22,714 nt of DNA from an uncultured Thermomicrobia bacterium (GTDB lineage: Bacteria; Chloroflexota; Chloroflexia; Thermomicrobiales; JALYUS01), in NCBI GenBank assembly GCA_937968015.1, contig CALBSO010000140.1, positions 1 through 22,714 of the forward strand, read 5' to 3'. Numbering within the stretch: the stretch's first letter is position 1; every line of letters starts with the position of its first letter. Position numbers and translations under genes: made by a program. Of the stretch, positions 7,863 through 15,595 are shown piece by piece. The notes under the pieces were generated by a model. The model was not told where the DNA came from and made no database searches. It saw only the letters and a list, made by a program, of their open reading frames with translations.

Positions 7863-8342
7863 ATGGAAGAGGAATTCGACACCGGCAATGCAAGTACGCG
7901 ACGCGGACGCATGCTCGGCCCCGATGCCCGTTGCCGTTCCTGCGGTTTCGCGGATGGGGCGGCACTGCAACGGGACGCGGAAGGGATTATCTGCTACGAG
8001 TGTGCGAGCGCCGCCGCCGGGCACTCCACGATGGAAGCGCATCACCCACTGGGGCGTGCGAACGACCCTGACATCACCATCGGCGCGCCCGGCAATCTGC
8101 ATCGCCTGCTGGACGCGCAGAAAGCGGCATGGCCGGAAGCGGTGCGGAAGAACATGAGTCGCGACCCGCTGTTGATGGTCGTCGCCGTCGCGCTCGCAGT
8201 ACGCGACTTCGCCCGCGTGATGATGGGGTACGCGCAGGGTATCGCGGACTGGCTGATGCAGTTGCATCGGACACTCTGCGACCGCGACGGGGAAGCATGG
8301 TGGCTGGCCTCCAATCTTCCGCCGTTGTGGGGGGTGGCATGA
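7863..8342 (+). CDS. HNH-type zinc protein, putative endonuclease
   Basis: This 159-residue protein has a zinc-ribbon-like start with C24-x2-C27 and C44-x2-C47, then an HNH-like core: E58-A-H60-H61 followed by GRANDP and a conserved GNLHRLL with Asn78 and His80. The C-terminus (105-135) is a hydrophobic helix followed by Trp-rich residues. HNH proteins of this kind nick or cut DNA using one metal ion, and HNH genes are a recurrent part of casposons. The start at 7863 is preceded by AAAGGAA. A longer frame from 7779 overlaps the previous gene and is less likely. The stop at 8340-8342 overlaps the PolB start (ATGATG). Nuclease activity is inferred from the motif only. Confidence 0.68.
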   Translation: MEEEFDTGNASTRRGRMLGPDARCRSCGFADGAALQRDAEGIICYECASAAAGHSTMEAHHPLGRANDPDITIGAPGNLHRLLDAQKAAWPEAVRKNMSRDPLLMVVAVALAVRDFARVMMGYAQGIADWLMQLHRTLCDRDGEAWWLASNLPPLWGVA

Positions 8343-11300
8343 TGGACTCAAAGCGATCCGACACCACCGCACCCGCCCGTGCGGATTCATACCTGCCGAT
8401 AGCAGTACGCGCCTACACAGAGAATAGCGTAGACGCGCGCGATGATGACAAACCTGCCAAGAAGGGGAAGAAACGCACGTCTTCCCCGCAATGGCCGCGA
8501 TACATCCTGATTATTGACACGGAAACGACCGCCGACGCCGTGCAGCGTCTCAACTTCGGCTGCTACCGGCTCTGCACATGGGCGAAGGATGGGCGGCTCA
8601 TCTGCGTGGAAGAAGGACTCTTTTACGCGGATGACCTGCCGGGACGATACCCGGACGGTTTGACGCATCTCAAGGAGTACGCCAGGACACATTGGGGCAA
8701 TGTCGCACCGGGGCACAGCGCGATCATCTCCCTCTACAGCCGCCGCGAGTTTGTGGACAAGGTGTTCTGGAAGTGGGCATACAAAGAGCGGGCCCTTGTC
8801 GTCGGATTCAACCTGCCGTTCGATCTCTCCCGTCTGGCGATTGGTTTGGGGAATGCGCACAATCGCTTCAACGGGGGCTTTTCGTTCACCGTCTGGGAAT
8901 ATCGGGACGAAGCAACCGGCGCATGGCGAGAACATCCCTATCGTCCGCGCGTCTGTATCAAGCATATTGACAGCAAGCGCGCCCTCAAAGGATTTACCCG
9001 CCCCGCGAAGGTAGACATGATAGACCAGATTCCCGAAGGGGCGATGGATGGGAAGCCCGATGCGTCGTATACCTTCCGGGGGCATTTCCTCGATTTGCGC
9101 ACGCTCATCTTCGCCCTGACTGACAAGGGGCACTCGCTCGCATCGGCGTGCGAAGCGTTCGGTGTCGAGCACGGCAAAGAAAGTGCCGAAACGCACGGCG
9201 TCATCACGCCGGATTACATCGGCTATTGCCGCCGCGATGTGCTGGCGACGCAGGAGCTCTTGGAGAAGGTGCGCGCGGAGTACGACAAACACCCGATCAA
9301 CCTGCAACCGACAAAAGCCTACTCACCCGCCTCGATTGCCAAAGCGTATCTGCGGGCGATGGGTGTGCAGCCAATCATGGAGCGGCAACCCGACTTCCCC
9401 CCCGACGTGCTCGGCCACGCGATGACGGCGTACTACGGCGGGCGGGCGGAATGCCGGATACGCCATACCCCGGTGCCCGTCGTCTACTGCGACTTTCTCA
9501 GTATGTACCCTACGGTGAACGCCCTCATGGGGCTGTGGCGATTCATCACCGCCGAACACATAGACGTAGTGGACGCCACGGAAGAGATACAGCGATTCTT
9601 GGCGAACGTGACACTTCCTGACTGCGCCCGCCCGGCAACATGGCCGGATTTCCTCTTCTTCGCGGAGATTGAACCGGACGGTGATGTGCTGCCCGCGCGA
9701 GCGGGATATAGCGGCAAGTTGGGCGAGTACAATATCGGCATCAACCCGCTCCATCCCGGCCTGGACGCGCTGTCACTCTGGTACGCGGGACCCGATCTGG
9801 TGGCGTCCACATTATTGACCGGCAAGCCGCCCCGTATCCGGCGCGCATTCCGTCTCGCGCCCGTCGGCACGCAACCGGGTTTACGCACCGTCATGTTGCG
9901 GGGCGCGATCCCGATAGACCCGGCAACCGATGATTTCTTCCGCATGGTGATCGAAGAGCGCAAGCGATTGGAGGCGGAAAACCGGCTCAACAAATTCCTC
10001 AAGGTGCTCGCAAACAGCGGCTGTTACGGCATCTTCGCCCAGATTGACCGCAAGGAGTTGCCCGTCGGGGAGAAGGAATGCGTCACTATCTACGGCGTAG
10101 ACGCTACATCGTTCGCGACCAAGACGAGCGCGCCCGAAGTGGCGGGAGCGTATTGCTTCCCGCCGCTCGCGGCGCTCATCACCGCTGCCGCCCGGTTGAT
10201 GCTCGCCATGCTCGAACGGTGCATCACCGATATGGGCGGGACGTACGCGCTGTGCGATACCGATTCGATGGCCCCGGTCGCGACGGAACACGGCGGACTC
10301 GTGCCGTGTGAGGGCGGGACGGAACGATTGCCGGACGGCACACCCGCCATCCGCGCGCTCTCCTGGGCTGACGTAGATGCGATGGTCGCGCGCTTTGATG
10401 CCCTCAAACCCTACGATGCCGACGCGGTGCCCGGCCCTGTGCTCGAAGTGGAGAAAGAGAACTTTGATCCGGCGAGCGGCGAGCGGCGGCAACTCTGGTG
10501 CTATGGAATCAGCGCCAAACGGTACGCGCTCTACAATCGGGATAGCGAACGGCAACTCGTCCTCCGCAAATGGTCCGAGCATGGCTTGGGGCACCTGCTC
10601 AATCCCACGAACCCCGATAGCGATGATCGCAATTGGATGCGCGCTATGTGGGAAGGGATCGTCCGCGAAGCGCACGGACTGGCCTACCAATGGCCGGAAT
10701 GGTTGTCCCGCCCGGCATTGACGCAGATCACGACCAGCAGTCCCGCACTCATGCGCCCGTTCAGATCAATGAACGCGGGCAAGCCCTCCGACGATCAGAT
10801 CAAACCTTTCAACTTCATCCTTTCCGCGCACGTCGCCGCCTTCGGATACCCGGACGGCGCAGACCCGGCGCGCTTCCATCTCATCGCGCCCTTCACAGCC
10901 GATGCGCGGCAATGGAGGAAGATGAAATGGACGGATAGGTATTCCGGCAAGCCGTACCGCATCACGACGGAAGATACCGGCGCTTCCAGCAGGGTGCGCG
11001 TGAAGTCGTACGCCGATGTGCTGATCGAATACCGCTATCACCCGGAATGGAAGAGTCTCGCGCCCGAAGGGCAACGCAACGCGAAGCAGGCGCGGGGGGT
11101 GCTGCAACGCCGTCCCGTGCATGCGGCGCGCCTCATCTACATTGGCAAGGAGTCGAACAAGTTGGAAGAAGTAGAGGCCGGGATGCACCATGCATGGGAT
11201 GAAGTGCGAAACGAGTATCATGACCCCCAACATGATCCGTGGCAGAAACTCGTGAGGCCCGTTCTGGAGGAGATAGACGCTTCTGTGCTCGCTCAAGCGA

Positions 11301-11626
11301 CGGGGATCACCGATCGGCAGATACGGAACATCCAAACGGGTAAGGCACTCCCCCGTTCCGATAACCGGATTGCACTGGTTCGCGCCACCGCGTCACGCGC
11401 ACGGGAGCGGCTACCACAGCGAGCGCCGCGCGATGACTTCGCGGCGCTCGCGGCCTATCTCGATAGACGCACTGGGAATAAGCCGATCATGCGGACATGC
11501 CCGGCCTGTCAAAAACCTTTCGCTCCAACTTCACCACAGCAGCGCTACTGCTCGCAACGGTGCAAGAAACGTGCTGCCCGTTCGCGCGCAATCACCGTAT
11601 TTGCTGAGTCACCGAATCAAGCGTAG
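8339..11626 (+). CDS. Family B DNA polymerase with C-terminal HTH and zinc finger
   Basis: This 1095-residue protein has all landmarks of a proofreading family B polymerase. Exonuclease motifs are D60-T-E62, FNLPFD ending at D162, and Y296-CRR-D300. Polymerase motif A is D385-FLSMYP, motif B is K555-VLANS-GCYG, motif C is D640-T-D642-S, and K728-R-Y730 fits the KxY motif. After the polymerase core, a helix-turn-helix (about 972-1015, ending TGITDRQIRNIQTGK) and a zinc finger (C1054-x2-C1057, C1071-x3-C1075) form an unusual tail. Protein-primed or primer-dependent initiation cannot be decided by eye. The start overlaps the HNH gene stop; a second ATG follows at 8342. The open frame upstream to 8129 is a shadow of the HNH gene. 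It probably replicates the mobile element. Confidence 0.92.
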   Translation: MMDSKRSDTTAPARADSYLPIAVRAYTENSVDARDDDKPAKKGKKRTSSPQWPRYILIIDTETTADAVQRLNFGCYRLCTWAKDGRLICVEEGLFYADDLPGRYPDGLTHLKEYARTHWGNVAPGHSAIISLYSRREFVDKVFWKWAYKERALVVGFNLPFDLSRLAIGLGNAHNRFNGGFSFTVWEYRDEATGAWREHPYRPRVCIKHIDSKRALKGFTRPAKVDMIDQIPEGAMDGKPDASYTFRGHFLDLRTLIFALTDKGHSLASACEAFGVEHGKESAETHGVITPDYIGYCRRDVLATQELLEKVRAEYDKHPINLQPTKAYSPASIAKAYLRAMGVQPIMERQPDFPPDVLGHAMTAYYGGRAECRIRHTPVPVVYCDFLSMYPTVNALMGLWRFITAEHIDVVDATEEIQRFLANVTLPDCARPATWPDFLFFAEIEPDGDVLPARAGYSGKLGEYNIGINPLHPGLDALSLWYAGPDLVASTLLTGKPPRIRRAFRLAPVGTQPGLRTVMLRGAIPIDPATDDFFRMVIEERKRLEAENRLNKFLKVLANSGCYGIFAQIDRKELPVGEKECVTIYGVDATSFATKTSAPEVAGAYCFPPLAALITAAARLMLAMLERCITDMGGTYALCDTDSMAPVATEHGGLVPCEGGTERLPDGTPAIRALSWADVDAMVARFDALKPYDADAVPGPVLEVEKENFDPASGERRQLWCYGISAKRYALYNRDSERQLVLRKWSEHGLGHLLNPTNPDSDDRNWMRAMWEGIVREAHGLAYQWPEWLSRPALTQITTSSPALMRPFRSMNAGKPSDDQIKPFNFILSAHVAAFGYPDGADPARFHLIAPFTADARQWRKMKWTDRYSGKPYRITTEDTGASSRVRVKSYADVLIEYRYHPEWKSLAPEGQRNAKQARGVLQRRPVHAARLIYIGKESNKLEEVEAGMHHAWDEVRNEYHDPQHDPWQKLVRPVLEEIDASVLAQATGITDRQIRNIQTGKALPRSDNRIALVRATASRARERLPQRAPRDDFAALAAYLDRRTGNKPIMRTCPACQKPFAPTSPQQRYCSQRCKKRAARSRAITVFAESPNQA

Positions 11627-11629
11627 CCG

Positions 11630-11845
11630 CTACGATTCATTCGACTGTTTCCGGGGGCGACCGGGTTTCCCCTTATGCTCACGGGCGTAGCGATCTATCT
11701 CTTCAACCGTCACAAGCCATTGCATACCAACAAGCACGGCGCGTAAAGCGCCCTTCTGTGCCTGCTTTTGCAGCGTGACATGGCTGACCCCGATGCGCTC
11801 TTCCGCTTCTCTGAGTGTCAGGACTGGCACGCCACCGATCTTCAT
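11630..11845 (-). CDS. Small excisionase-like HTH protein with AT-hook-like tail
   Basis: This 71-residue protein contains one excisionase/MerR-type helix-turn-helix (TLREAEERIGVSHVTLQKQA at about 9-28, then a wing GMQWLVTVEEIDRY) and ends in a basic GKPGRPRKQ resembling an AT-hook. It is convergent with polB, with only three bases between the stop codons. The ATG at 11845 starts the natural domain boundary. No Shine-Dalgarno sequence is visible, and a TATACT sits seven bases upstream, so a leaderless transcript is possible although no good -35 was found. A larger frame reaches 12001 but would overlap the next gene's start region. A role in excision, repression or end-binding fits its place at the edge of the element. 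Confidence 0.68.
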   Translation of the reverse strand: MKIGGVPVLTLREAEERIGVSHVTLQKQAQKGALRAVLVGMQWLVTVEEIDRYAREHKGKPGRPRKQSNES

Positions 11846-11872
11846 GTGGCGGAGTATATTTGCGCTACGCTC

Positions 11873-11901
11873 TTGAATATATGATGAGATTGCGTTATAT
11901 T
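11873..11901 (+). promoter_or_regulatory. Sigma-70-type promoter upstream of the lipoprotein gene
   Basis: TTGAAT (11873-11878) and TATATT (11896-11901) are separated by 17 bases within an AT-rich patch in otherwise GC-rich DNA. The predicted start leaves a leader of about 90 bases before the ATG at 12000. The promoter would be divergent from the small HTH gene. Confidence 0.5.
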
Positions 11902-11999
11902 TATCGCGCCGTCTTCGCGTCCGCTTTCGTACGTTGAGGCCGTAACAGAATCGGATGTGCGCACGTTGAAACATACGGGACACACAGGGCAAGGGGTTC

Positions 12000-13223
12000 A
12001 TGCGCAGAAAGCACTATCTGACTCAACCATTTCTGGCGATCACGCTCTTTGTCATCATGCTGACGGTGGCCTGTCAAAGCGGCGGGGCGATTTCCAGTGC
12101 GGTGGGGAATGCCGCTGCCACAGCCACGGCAGCGTCCGCACGACCGATCACGACGGCAGCAAGCACACTGATCCCGACGCTTGCCACTGCGACTGCAACG
12201 CCCGACGTTGCGGTGAGTAACGCCGCTCGCGGCTTGCAGGGCTACGTCGCTGCCGATGACAGCGGCGCGGTATTCATCACATGGACGGAATCGGGGGGCA
12301 CGCTCTCCGGGACGATGCAGGTTGCGCAACCTGATCTGAAGAGTCAAAGCGGTGTGCAGGCGACCAGCGCCAGTTTCACGGGTACGCGATCCGGCAATCA
12401 CGTCACGCTCACCATCCCGCAAGGCTTGGGGATTGCGAGCACAATTGCAGGCGAGTTCAACGGCCCGCTGCTCACCCTATACTTCCCACAGAAGAGCGGC
12501 ACGATCACGCCCGTGGTGTTCCATTCCGGCACGGCCGCCGACTACAACCAAGCTGTGATCGCGCTGCAACAGCAGGTGAAGCAGCAAGTGGCGCAAACGC
12601 AGGCGGCGCAAGCAACCACCACTTCCTATGCGAAGCAGGGGACTGCCACGGCGAATGTATTTGTTACGCAACAGGAAAATGTCAGGAAAGCCAACGCGCA
12701 AGTGGCGAATACACTCCGACAGTTGACGAGTGCGGTAAATGATCTCGCGCAGGACAGCACATTCGATTTCCCCATCGAGGAGAGTGACCAGCAGCACCTG
12801 CAAGCAGCCGATCAGCAGTTGCGCAAGGATGCCGCTAAGCAGCTCGTAGACTGCACACAGATACAGTTCGATCTCGACAACGTTGAGTTATATGCCAGCC
12901 CGGTGAGCGACGCGCACTCCTCCCTGCAAGCGCAGGTAGACCGGATTCAGCGAGAGAGTGCGAAGGTACGCGCACTCATCGAGACGCTGCAACAGGCATA
13001 CGGCGAACTTGGCATGGTAGCGGCGGCTAACACGACGGGTGCCCCGGCACCGCAGTTCACACAGGAAGACATTACTAAGGCGGTGAACGCAGCCCAACAG
13101 CAGATTGATCGTTCGACGCAGGCGATACATGATGCGCAGCAGCGGCTGACTGGCTATGAGCAGCAAGGGGCGCAAACTCTCAAAGACGCGAAGAGTTTCG
13201 TCGCCGGGTTAAAGTGTTCATAG
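12000..13223 (+). CDS. Predicted lipoprotein with Gln-rich coiled coil
   Basis: This 407-residue protein starts with a basic MRRKH, a hydrophobic stretch and LTVAC, placing a lipobox cysteine at residue 25. It is therefore probably anchored outside the membrane. Residues 26-75 are an Ala/Thr-rich linker. Residues 76-180 look like a beta-rich domain with repeated LSGTMQ and FTGTRSG patterns. From about 185 to 400 the sequence is helical and rich in Gln, Ala and Lys, typical of a coiled coil (QQQVKQQVAQTQ, QQQIDRSTQAIHDAQQRL). I do not recognise a function. The ATG at 12000 follows AAGGGG. Its status as host gene or element cargo is open. Confidence 0.8.
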   Translation: MRRKHYLTQPFLAITLFVIMLTVACQSGGAISSAVGNAAATATAASARPITTAASTLIPTLATATATPDVAVSNAARGLQGYVAADDSGAVFITWTESGGTLSGTMQVAQPDLKSQSGVQATSASFTGTRSGNHVTLTIPQGLGIASTIAGEFNGPLLTLYFPQKSGTITPVVFHSGTAADYNQAVIALQQQVKQQVAQTQAAQATTTSYAKQGTATANVFVTQQENVRKANAQVANTLRQLTSAVNDLAQDSTFDFPIEESDQQHLQAADQQLRKDAAKQLVDCTQIQFDLDNVELYASPVSDAHSSLQAQVDRIQRESAKVRALIETLQQAYGELGMVAAANTTGAPAPQFTQEDITKAVNAAQQQIDRSTQAIHDAQQRLTGYEQQGAQTLKDAKSFVAGLKCS

Positions 13224-13272
13224 TGGGGGCACAGGGCGTGGCTACAGATTGTACACGGAGAATGGGGGGGCA

Positions 13273-13857
13273 ATGACAGACGAACGACCATTCATCTTGA
13301 GCAAGTACTGGGAGGAATCCTTTCGTCCCTCGCAGGAGCAACCGGTCGCGGCGCTTGACGAAGCGATTGCCGGATACGTGACGGCGGGTTGGATGTTCGT
13401 CAGCAGAGTCGGCGTCTGTGCAGAGTTAGCCTCTCCACACGGCCCTGAACGTCTATCTCTCGAAGTGCTGCCCGATGGCAGGCTCCATACGCACAGCGGG
13501 TTCATGGCAAGCGGCCCGGCGAATACTTCCTCACCAGCCCTCGTCCCGATCAGCGGGTATCCCCATGTTCCTTATCCTCCATCTGCCTACGCTCCGGTAG
13601 CGTACTGGTATCCGGGGCGGCAAGACACGGGATCAGAAAGTATTGGCGGAATCGCGCTGGGGATCGGTATCGTCACCTTCATCCTCGCGTGGATTCCTTT
13701 GCTCGGTATCCTGATCGGCCTTATCGGGGGACTCGTGACGGTCGTGTTAGGGGGCATTGGATTAGGGAGTCGCCAGCGAACAAGCGCGGGCGTCGCGCTC
13801 TTCCTCGGCATTCTGACGCTGATCTTAAAGTTGATTCCCGGCATCAATCTCTTATGA
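13273..13857 (+). CDS. Small membrane protein with DUF4190-like C-terminus
   Basis: This 194-residue protein has an N-terminal cytoplasmic-looking domain of about 75 residues (AGYVTAGWMFVSRVG), then a Pro/Tyr-rich linker (YPHVPYPPSAYAPVAYWYPG). Hydrophobic segments rich in Gly and Ile follow at roughly 128-165 and 173-192 (GIVTFILAWIPLLGILIGLI, FLGILTLILKLIPG). Such linker plus double-TM layouts occur in many small actinobacterial and Chloroflexota membrane proteins of unknown role. The ATG at 13273 follows a run of G that can serve as ribosome-binding site; an earlier in-frame ATG at 13249 lacks one. It lies 49 bases after the lipoprotein gene and may be co-transcribed. No function is assigned. 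Confidence 0.75.
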   Translation: MTDERPFILSKYWEESFRPSQEQPVAALDEAIAGYVTAGWMFVSRVGVCAELASPHGPERLSLEVLPDGRLHTHSGFMASGPANTSSPALVPISGYPHVPYPPSAYAPVAYWYPGRQDTGSESIGGIALGIGIVTFILAWIPLLGILIGLIGGLVTVVLGGIGLGSRQRTSAGVALFLGILTLILKLIPGINLL

Positions 13858-13966
13858 GAATACGCGAATGAGCCAGTGGCTGACTACGACCGGAGGGCCG
13901 CACATCTGTTCAAGGACGCACGGAATGTCGTCGCGAGACCGAAGTGCTCAAAGTGAGGGCGGGCAA

Positions 13967-15386
13967 ATGAGACGGATGATAGGTATGCAATGGTTCCTCG
14001 CGAGTGCGCTTATTCCTCTTGTCCTTTCTCCCCTAATGACGGTACGAGCCGCAGCAACGTTCGCTACCCCCGCCTTCCAGCAACAATGGCAGTCGGGTGA
14101 AGCAGCCATCCCGAACTTCTGGGGGCCGCTGCCTACCGCACACGACGGGCAGAGGGAACCCTACAAAGAAGCCCCCAGCGGTCAGCGCCTCGTGCAGTAT
14201 TTCGACAAGACCCGGATGGAACTGACGAATGGTAGCAGTGGTATCGTCACGAACGGATTGCTCACAGTCGAACTCAAGACCGGACGTGTGCAACTGGGTG
14301 ATGACACATTTGACCAGCGCACTCCTGCCCGCGTCAATATCGCAGGTGATCCCGGTGATAATGGACCGACATATGCCGACCTAAGCAAGATGCCGGAAAA
14401 AGTGCCCCAGTTTCCGAATCGAGAGGTTTCACCGCTCCGGTACGAAAACGGCGACTTCCGCGCGATTGCGCTCAGTGAGTCGCTGCCCGTTAACAATCTG
14501 CCCCTCAATGATTTCTACACGTACTTGGAAGACCCAACAGGGCGATACGGTCAATTCGTTTTCACGCCATTTGCCCGTTTCATTCAATCCTTGCCGCTTC
14601 CAATCAGCCAGACAACCGGCTATCCGATGTCACCACTCTTCTTTGCACCGGTGAAGATCGGAGGGAAAGCAACGTATGTGCTCATGCAGGCATTTGAGCG
14701 CCGCGTCTTGACCTTCAACGGGGACAACCCGACCGCTTTCCGTGTCGAGTTCGGCAACATCGGCCAGCACTACTACACATGGCGCTACGGTAACGCGCCG
14801 CCCCCGGCGATGGGCGCGGCGAACCCTTATACCGACTTCACGCCGTTCGCCCAACGATGGGGGCGTCATGGCTATCAACTCATCGCCAACGCCGATGGCA
14901 GCGGGAGAGCGGACTGGCACACGTATGTGGATTGCAAAGACAAGAATACCGACGGCGTGCCCTGCGAAGACCCATACACCTCCTACGCAGGCCACGCGAC
15001 TTTGCAATTCATCTCCGTGGAGAGCAGCACGGCCACCGGCAGGGTGCTGACGAGCAACGACCTGCGTACGCAGCCCGCGAATGTAGCGTGACGCTGACGC
15101 TAAAGCCGTACGATATGGCAGAACTGAAACAGTCCACAGGCGCGGTATTCACGCTGTGTGGGCCAGATTTCAGCAAACAAGCGCCGCCCGAAACCATTCA
15201 AGCGTCGCCGTGCGGGGCCATAAGCAGTGCGGCGGTCCAGTCCCCGGCAGCCCCGCATTCGGCGCGAATGCGCTGGGGATGCGACACTGGATCGCCGCTT
15301 CATCAGTCACTCGTCACGACCGTCATGCCGCCCACCGCGACCCGTCTGCGCCCACGCCGAATGCCATACCGACGCGAAGTAGTTAG
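13967..15386 (+). pseudogene. Secreted protein gene interrupted by two apparent frameshifts
   Basis: The first 374 codons (13967-15091) encode an exported protein: a signal peptide MRRMIGMQWFLASALIPLVL ending near VRAAA, then a globular domain with LVQYFDKTRMEL, SPLFFAPVKIGGKATY and FGNIGQHYYTWRYG. I associate this pattern with Chloroflexota extracellular proteins. The frame ends abruptly in QPANVA, but the next frame directly continues as VTLTLKPYDMAELKQS. Restoring one C near 15062 joins them as NDPAYAARECSVTLTL. A second added C near 15243 would join SAAVQSP to GSPAFGANALGMRHW and end at the TAG at 15384. Both breaks lie in C runs, so they may be sequencing errors rather than true decay. 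The ATG at 13967 follows GTGAGGG; the in-frame ATG at 13868 adds a non-signal-like N-terminus. Confidence 0.62.
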
Positions 15387-15595
15387 CCAATGGCTACGGA
15401 TGGGTACGGGTGCGGAAGTTTCGTCGGGCTTTATCTCCTATCCCATCTGCGCGTTGACGCTCTCCGCCCCGCGCGGTAGCATTGAGAGGCCGTGCTGATC
15501 GAACACGCACATTGACCGACCCGAGAGTGACCGCTGCCGACCACCGACGGTTGGACGCATCCGGTCATCGTTCGCACAGATGGGAGCACAACGGA

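Larger units (their letters stand above)
89..11845. mobile_element. Casposon-like element (solo Cas1 + family B DNA polymerase), provisional limits
   Basis: The block combines the hallmarks of casposons, which are self-synthesising transposons using a Cas1 integrase: a Cas1 with intact active site, a family B DNA polymerase, an HNH-type protein and several small HTH proteins. No cas2, Cas effector or CRISPR repeat accompanies cas1. Genes form two divergent operons from a shared region at 5174-5318, with a convergent small HTH gene at the right. Limits are set by the outermost genes that fit; terminal inverted repeats and a target-site duplication were not found by eye. The left edge may lie outside the window, and the OLD/DUF2971 pair at the left could be cargo or flanking host genes. 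The exported-protein genes after 12000 could also be cargo. The casposon assignment is inference from gene content. Confidence 0.72.

Noticed and set aside
11614..11640. Bidirectional terminator between polB and the convergent HTH gene
   Set aside because: GAATC/GATTC and CGTAGC/GCTACG arms can pair only with a bulge and no T run follows.
1..11845. CRISPR array or cas2 accompanying cas1
   Set aside because: No regularly spaced repeats of 25-40 bases and no cas2-sized ferredoxin-like frame were seen on either strand.
15387..15595. Promoter or small gene before the MoxR-like gene
   Set aside because: TTGAGA- and TTGACC-like hexamers occur, but none has a fitting -10 at 16-18 bases, and no protein-like frame is present.
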